Part shown: piece after piece, positions 6,542 through 9,409 of the stretch | Numbering within the stretch: the first letter of the stretch is position 1 | How the letters are laid out: every line of letters begins with the position of its first letter | Source: JAYPUG01 sp038117265 | Lineage (GTDB): Bacteria; Pseudomonadota; Alphaproteobacteria; UBA6615 | DNA length: 9,409 nucleotides | Direction of reading: 5' to 3' | Assembly (NCBI GenBank): GCA_038117265.1 | Contig: JAYOFO010000089.1 | Coordinates: 1 to 9,409, forward strand | Position numbers and translations under genes: made by a program | The notes under the pieces: model-generated | What the model saw: the letters and a program-made list of their open reading frames with translations, nothing else | Database searches by the model: none | What the model was told of the DNA's origin: nothing

Positions 6542-7309
6542 TCACTCCCAGGTGGGAATGCCGTAGCGATAATACTCCAGCCGTTCGAGCAGGTCCGCTA
6601 CCTGATCGACCCGGCCCTTGCGGCGCGCCAGCAGGAACAGGTAGCGCTCGCTCGCGATCATGTCGGCGCCGTTGAGCTCGCGCTTGAGGTAGTCGAGCGC
6701 CCGCTCGGTCGCCGCGATCGCCTTGTCGAACGCGCCCGCCTGGGCATGGGCGGCGGCCAGCACGGAGAGGTTGCACGACGTGGTCTCGATGCGCACCGCG
6801 CGCTCGGCCCAGCGCACCGCCTCGGCCCCGTCGCGCACCGCCTCGTCGGGCGACATGGCATAGATCGCCGCCAGCGACGTGATCGCCTTGGCGACGCCGG
6901 CATCGGCGGCGCGGGCGTACCAGCGGATCGCCGTGGCGAGGTCGGGCACGACGCCGCGCCCGTGCTCGTAGGCCACCCCGAGATTGTAGGCCGCACGCGC
7001 ATCGCCGGCGGCCGCGGCCTTGCGGTACCAGAAGACGGCGTATTCCGGGTTGCGCGCCACGCCCTTGCCGTGGGTGTAGAGGAACCCGAGATTGTTCATC
7101 GCCTTGACGTCGCCCTGCAGGGCCAGCGGCTCCCACTCGCGCGCGGCCGCGGCGTAGTCGCCGCGCAGATAGGCGTCGTAGCCCTTGCGGAAATCCTGGG
7201 CCCATGCCGGGGAGAGGGCGGGGGCCGGCGCGAGGGACAAGGCCGCAGCGAGGACAAGCGCGAGCGCGAGGGCGCGGGCGCGCGCGCGGATCGGGGCGGA
7301 CGGCGGCAT
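6542..7309 (-). CDS. Secreted Sel1/TPR-like repeat protein
   Basis: From ATG 7309 the product has 255 residues. Residues 1-37 form a signal peptide: an Arg-rich n-region, a Leu/Ala core and a cleavage site after PAWA. At least three Sel1-type repeats follow (about 42-66, 69-103, 105-139), with signatures such as AMNNLGFLYTHGKGV and AAYNLGVAYEHGRGV. A more TPR-like helical region reaches the C-terminus. Such repeats are protein-interaction solenoids, here in the periplasm. No partner can be named. The start has no good ribosome site, and the same frame is open upstream into the transporter gene with no stop, so the ORF reads as a transporter-Sel1 fusion. I treat 7309 as a true start because a complete signal peptide begins there, and an internal signal peptide would make no sense in a fusion. 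Translation could be coupled to the transporter. Confidence 0.7.
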   Translation of the reverse strand: MPPSAPIRARARALALALVLAAALSLAPAPALSPAWAQDFRKGYDAYLRGDYAAAAREWEPLALQGDVKAMNNLGFLYTHGKGVARNPEYAVFWYRKAAAAGDARAAYNLGVAYEHGRGVVPDLATAIRWYARAADAGVAKAITSLAAIYAMSPDEAVRDGAEAVRWAERAVRIETTSCNLSVLAAAHAQAGAFDKAIAATERALDYLKRELNGADMIASERYLFLLARRKGRVDQVADLLERLEYYRYGIPTWE

Positions 7310-8650
7310 CTTAAGCGCCCCGGTGGAATCGAACAGGATGAAGCCGATCGTCACCGGCGCGACGATGCGCAGCAGCCAGATCCAGACCGCGCCGGGCCCC
7401 GTGCCGGGCAGGTCGGCCGCGTCGGTCGCCGCGCCGCGGCGCCAGCGCCAGCCGACGTAGAGCGCGACCAGCATGCCGCCCGCCGGCAGCAGGTAGCCCG
7501 AGACGCTCTGGTCGACGAAGTCGAAGATGCCGCGCCCCGAGACGCGCACATCGGTCAGCAGGCCGAAGCTCATGGTGGCGGGAATGCCGAGCGCGAAGGT
7601 GGCCGCCCCGACGAGCGCCACCGCGCGCCGCCGGCCCAGCGCGGTGCGGTGGACCAGCGAGGCGACCGGCACCTCGAGCAGCGAGATCATGGAGGTCAGC
7701 GCCGCGGCGACCAGCAGGCCGAAGAAGGCCGCGCCGAAAAGCGTGCCGCCGGGCATCGCCAGGAAGATCTGCGGCAGGGTGATGAAGGCGAGCTCGGGCC
7801 CGGCGCCGGGGTCCATGCCGAGGGCGAAGACGGCGGGGAAGATCGCCAGCCCGGCGACGATGGCGAACAGCGTGTCGCCGGCCACGATGGCGCCGGCGGT
7901 GCGCGGGATGTTCGTCTCGGCGCGCATGTAGCTGGCATAGGTGATGAAGACCGACATGCCGATGCCGAGCGAGAAGAAGGCCTGGCCCATCGCCGCGATC
8001 AGCACCTCGGGCCGCAGCAGGGCCGGCCAGTCGGGCACGAACAGGAAGCGCTAGCCCGCGCCGGCGCCGGGCAGGGTGGCGGCGTAGGCCGCCAGCCCGA
8101 CCACGAACAGGGCGAGCGCCGGCATCAGGATGCGGTTGACCGCCTCGATGCCCTTCTGCACGCCGCCCGCGACGACGAACATGGTGAGCGCCAGCATCGC
8201 CAGCTGCCAGCCGACCGGCTCGCCCGGATTGGCGATGAAGCGCTGGAAGTAGCCGCCGAAGCCCTCGGATGCGGCCTGCCACAGCGCGCCGGTGACGCCG
8301 CCGACGAAGTATTTCAGGGTCCAGCCGGCGATGACGGCGTAGTAGCTGAGGATCAGGAAGCTGCCGGCGATGTCGACCCAGCCGGCGTGCCGCCAGCGCG
8401 AGCCGGGCACCGCGGCGGCGAAGGCCGCGACGGCATCGCCCCGGCCGCGCCGCCCCAGCGCCATCTCGGCGACCACGATGGGCGCGCCGACCAGCACGAT
8501 CGAGACGAGGTAGACGACCAGGAAGGCGCCACCGCCATTCTCGCCCGCGACATAGGCGAAGCGCCAGATTTTGCCCAGCCCGACGGCCGAGCCGATGGTC
8601 GCCAGCACGAAGCCGGTGCCCGATCCCCAGGTCTCTCGCGTGGCCGCCAT
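7310..8650 (-). pseudogene. SNF/NSS family sodium-dependent transporter, interrupted by TAG
   Basis: From ATG 8650 (GGGAG 9 bases upstream) the frame shows 447 codons of a bacterial neurotransmitter:sodium symporter, close to the 11-helix MhsT size. Helix 1 holds the signature GSAVGLGKIWRFAYV followed by NGGGAFLVVY, the Na+/substrate-binding region. Helix 8 carries AALTSMISLLEV, also family-typical. About five helices lie before an in-frame TAG (8051-8053, codon 200) and six after it, with the frame unchanged. The stop falls in the loop before helix 6, and one base change would restore it. If real, it splits the transporter in two; a GTG at 8038 could in principle start the second half, but no ribosome site supports it. 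The family imports amino acids or similar solutes with Na+ through the inner membrane. The gene lacks its own stop before the Sel1 gene. It probably follows the four-helix protein gene in one transcript (95-bp gap). Confidence 0.8.
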
Positions 8651-8745
8651 GGGATGCCGCTCCCGCCGGTTTCGCCGATCATCCTAGCGCGGAAGGCGCG
8701 GCGCGACCTTGACCTGCCGCAACGCCGCACGCGCGCTGCGCGCTT

Positions 8746-9177
8746 TCATGCCGCGGCCCGTTCGTGGCGCGCGCAGGCGAAGGCGCCGCGCACCCCGCCG
8801 ACGGCGAGGATGAAGGCCGCCAGGTTGACCAGTGCGTGGACATCGGTGCCGCCGACCAGCGCGAGTTCGAGCAGCGAGTCGAGGATGACGAGCATCAGCA
8901 CCGTGACCGCGCCGGCGCGGCTGCCCTTCCAGGCACGCGTGCCGGCGAAGCCGTAGGCCAGCGCGATGAAGAACTGGATCGTCGCCGGGATCAGCTGGTC
9001 GCCCGACAGCACCTCCTGGCCCGGCGCGATGATGACGATCAGGAACGCGCCGAGCACGAAATGGTCGGCCACCTTGATCCAGCCCGCGATGCCGCCGTTG
9101 CGCGCGGCCTGCCGCGCCGCATCAGCCGTGTCGGTGCGCGGATAGAAGACGCGCTGGGCGAACGCCAGGACGTTCAT
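8746..9177 (-). CDS. Small integral membrane protein, four predicted helices
   Basis: The product is 143 residues from ATG 9177, with AAGGA about 6 bases upstream. The frame is open to 9252, but the extra N-terminus lacks a ribosome site and is unlikely. Hydrophobic segments lie at about 34-51, 64-82, 88-108 and 112-132, after a polar N-terminus. No enzymatic motif is visible and I do not recognise the family. Its own stop is TGA 8748-8746. The transporter gene follows 95 bp downstream on the same strand, so it may be the first gene of the transporter-Sel1-GlcG string. Whether it works with the transporter cannot be told. Confidence 0.65.
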   Translation of the reverse strand: MNVLAFAQRVFYPRTDTADAARQAARNGGIAGWIKVADHFVLGAFLIVIIAPGQEVLSGDQLIPATIQFFIALAYGFAGTRAWKGSRAGAVTVLMLVILDSLLELALVGGTDVHALVNLAAFILAVGGVRGAFACARHERAAA

Positions 9178-9244
9178 TGCAATTCCTTCATCTCCGGTTT
9201 CCCGCCGGCATCCAAACACCGGCGCCCCCGGATCGCAATGGGCG

Positions 9245-9313
9245 CGCCGCAACCGACCTGCGACCCCGCGGTCGCCGCAACCGACCCGCGACCCAGCGGT
9301 CGCCGCAACCGAC
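9245..9313. repeat. 28-bp tandem repeat, two full copies plus 13 bases, with nested inverted repeats
   Basis: Copies at 9245-9272 and 9273-9300 differ at two positions (15th and 23rd), and 9301-9313 repeats the first 13 bases (CGCCGCAACCGAC). The inverted repeat GCGACC/GGTCGC spans the end of each copy and the start of the next (9260-9275 and 9288-9303) with 4-base loops. The array ends just before the ribosome site of the proline-rich gene. It could be a leader RNA structure or a protein-binding array. Confidence 0.75.
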
Positions 9314-9326
9314 AGGAGATGCCGCC

Positions 9327-9409
9327 ATGAGCGCCGTGTTCTCGCGCCCGCCGACCCCGCCGCCGCCGCCGCCGCCGCCGCCCGAGCCGTCCGACCCGCA
9401 GGTCGAGGC
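9327..9409 (+). CDS. Start of a proline-rich protein (3' end outside window)
   Basis: ATG 9327 has AGGAG 8 bases upstream. The 27 visible codons read MSAVFSRPPT, nine prolines in a row, then EPSDPQVE. Eight of those nine proline codons are CCG. A short hydrophobic start followed by a proline run and an acidic stretch resembles, from memory, small proline-rich proteins in phage-derived structural regions of proteobacteria. With so little sequence this is only a hint. It is divergent from the four-helix membrane protein across 149 bp that holds the tandem repeats. Confidence 0.55.
   Translation, partial: MSAVFSRPPTPPPPPPPPPEPSDPQVE

Noticed and set aside
6521..8956. 811-codon plus-strand open frame
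   Set aside because: It is antisense to the GC-rich transporter and Sel1 genes. Its product is an Arg/Gly/Asp/Gln-biased shadow without domains.
9245..9313. CRISPR array or plasmid iterons
   Set aside because: The repeats abut with no spacers, there are under three copies, and no cas or replication gene is near.

Overview
The window is very GC-rich (roughly 70% by eye), with short spacers, clear Shine-Dalgarno sequences and strong use of GCC, GCG, CTG and GTC codons. The gene families and codon use suggest an alphaproteobacterium, perhaps Rhodospirillales-like. This is an inference, because no taxonomic marker gene is present. One conspicuous AT-rich patch (about 5215-5345) sits between two divergent genes. 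No rRNA, tRNA, CRISPR array or insertion sequence was seen.

Left third (1-4333), catabolic enzymes. A CrtI/PYROXD2-like FAD oxidoreductase runs leftward off the window. It is divergent from a two-domain extradiol ring-cleavage dioxygenase of the catechol 2,3-dioxygenase type. The dioxygenase keeps all its catalytic residues but carries a stop at codon 2 and a one-base frameshift. Convergent with it is a complete thiamine-diphosphate enzyme of the acetolactate synthase/benzoylformate decarboxylase superfamily. The three could belong to one aromatic-acid or keto-acid pathway, but the substrate cannot be read from the sequence.

Middle (4334-6072), a small phage-flavoured regulatory cassette. 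A CI-like repressor (HTH plus S24 peptidase domain) is divergent from a 110-aa helix-turn-helix protein and a small basic protein cut short by an in-frame TAA. The AT-rich spacer holds two abutting palindromes that overlap a good candidate repressor promoter.

Right half (6069-9177), a leftward gene string: a four-helix membrane protein, then an 11-helix Na+-dependent (SNF/NSS) transporter interrupted by an in-frame TAG, then a secreted Sel1-repeat protein whose frame is open into the transporter with no stop between them, then a GlcG/HbpS-like protein. The GlcG-like gene meets the broken rightward gene at a shared CTAG, with a perfect 9-bp hairpin just before it. At the right edge, 28-bp tandem repeats with nested inverted repeats lead into a proline-rich protein that runs off the window.

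The most striking overall property is the density of gene lesions: three in-frame TAA/TAG codons, one frameshift and one missing gene boundary in 9.4 kb. Each is repaired by a single-base change, and both frame lesions fit loss of one base from a homopolymer run. This means either uncorrected sequencing/assembly error or very recent decay. I did not find a convincing new biological system. The S24 cassette with its operators and the attenuator-like repeats are the best candidates for follow-up.
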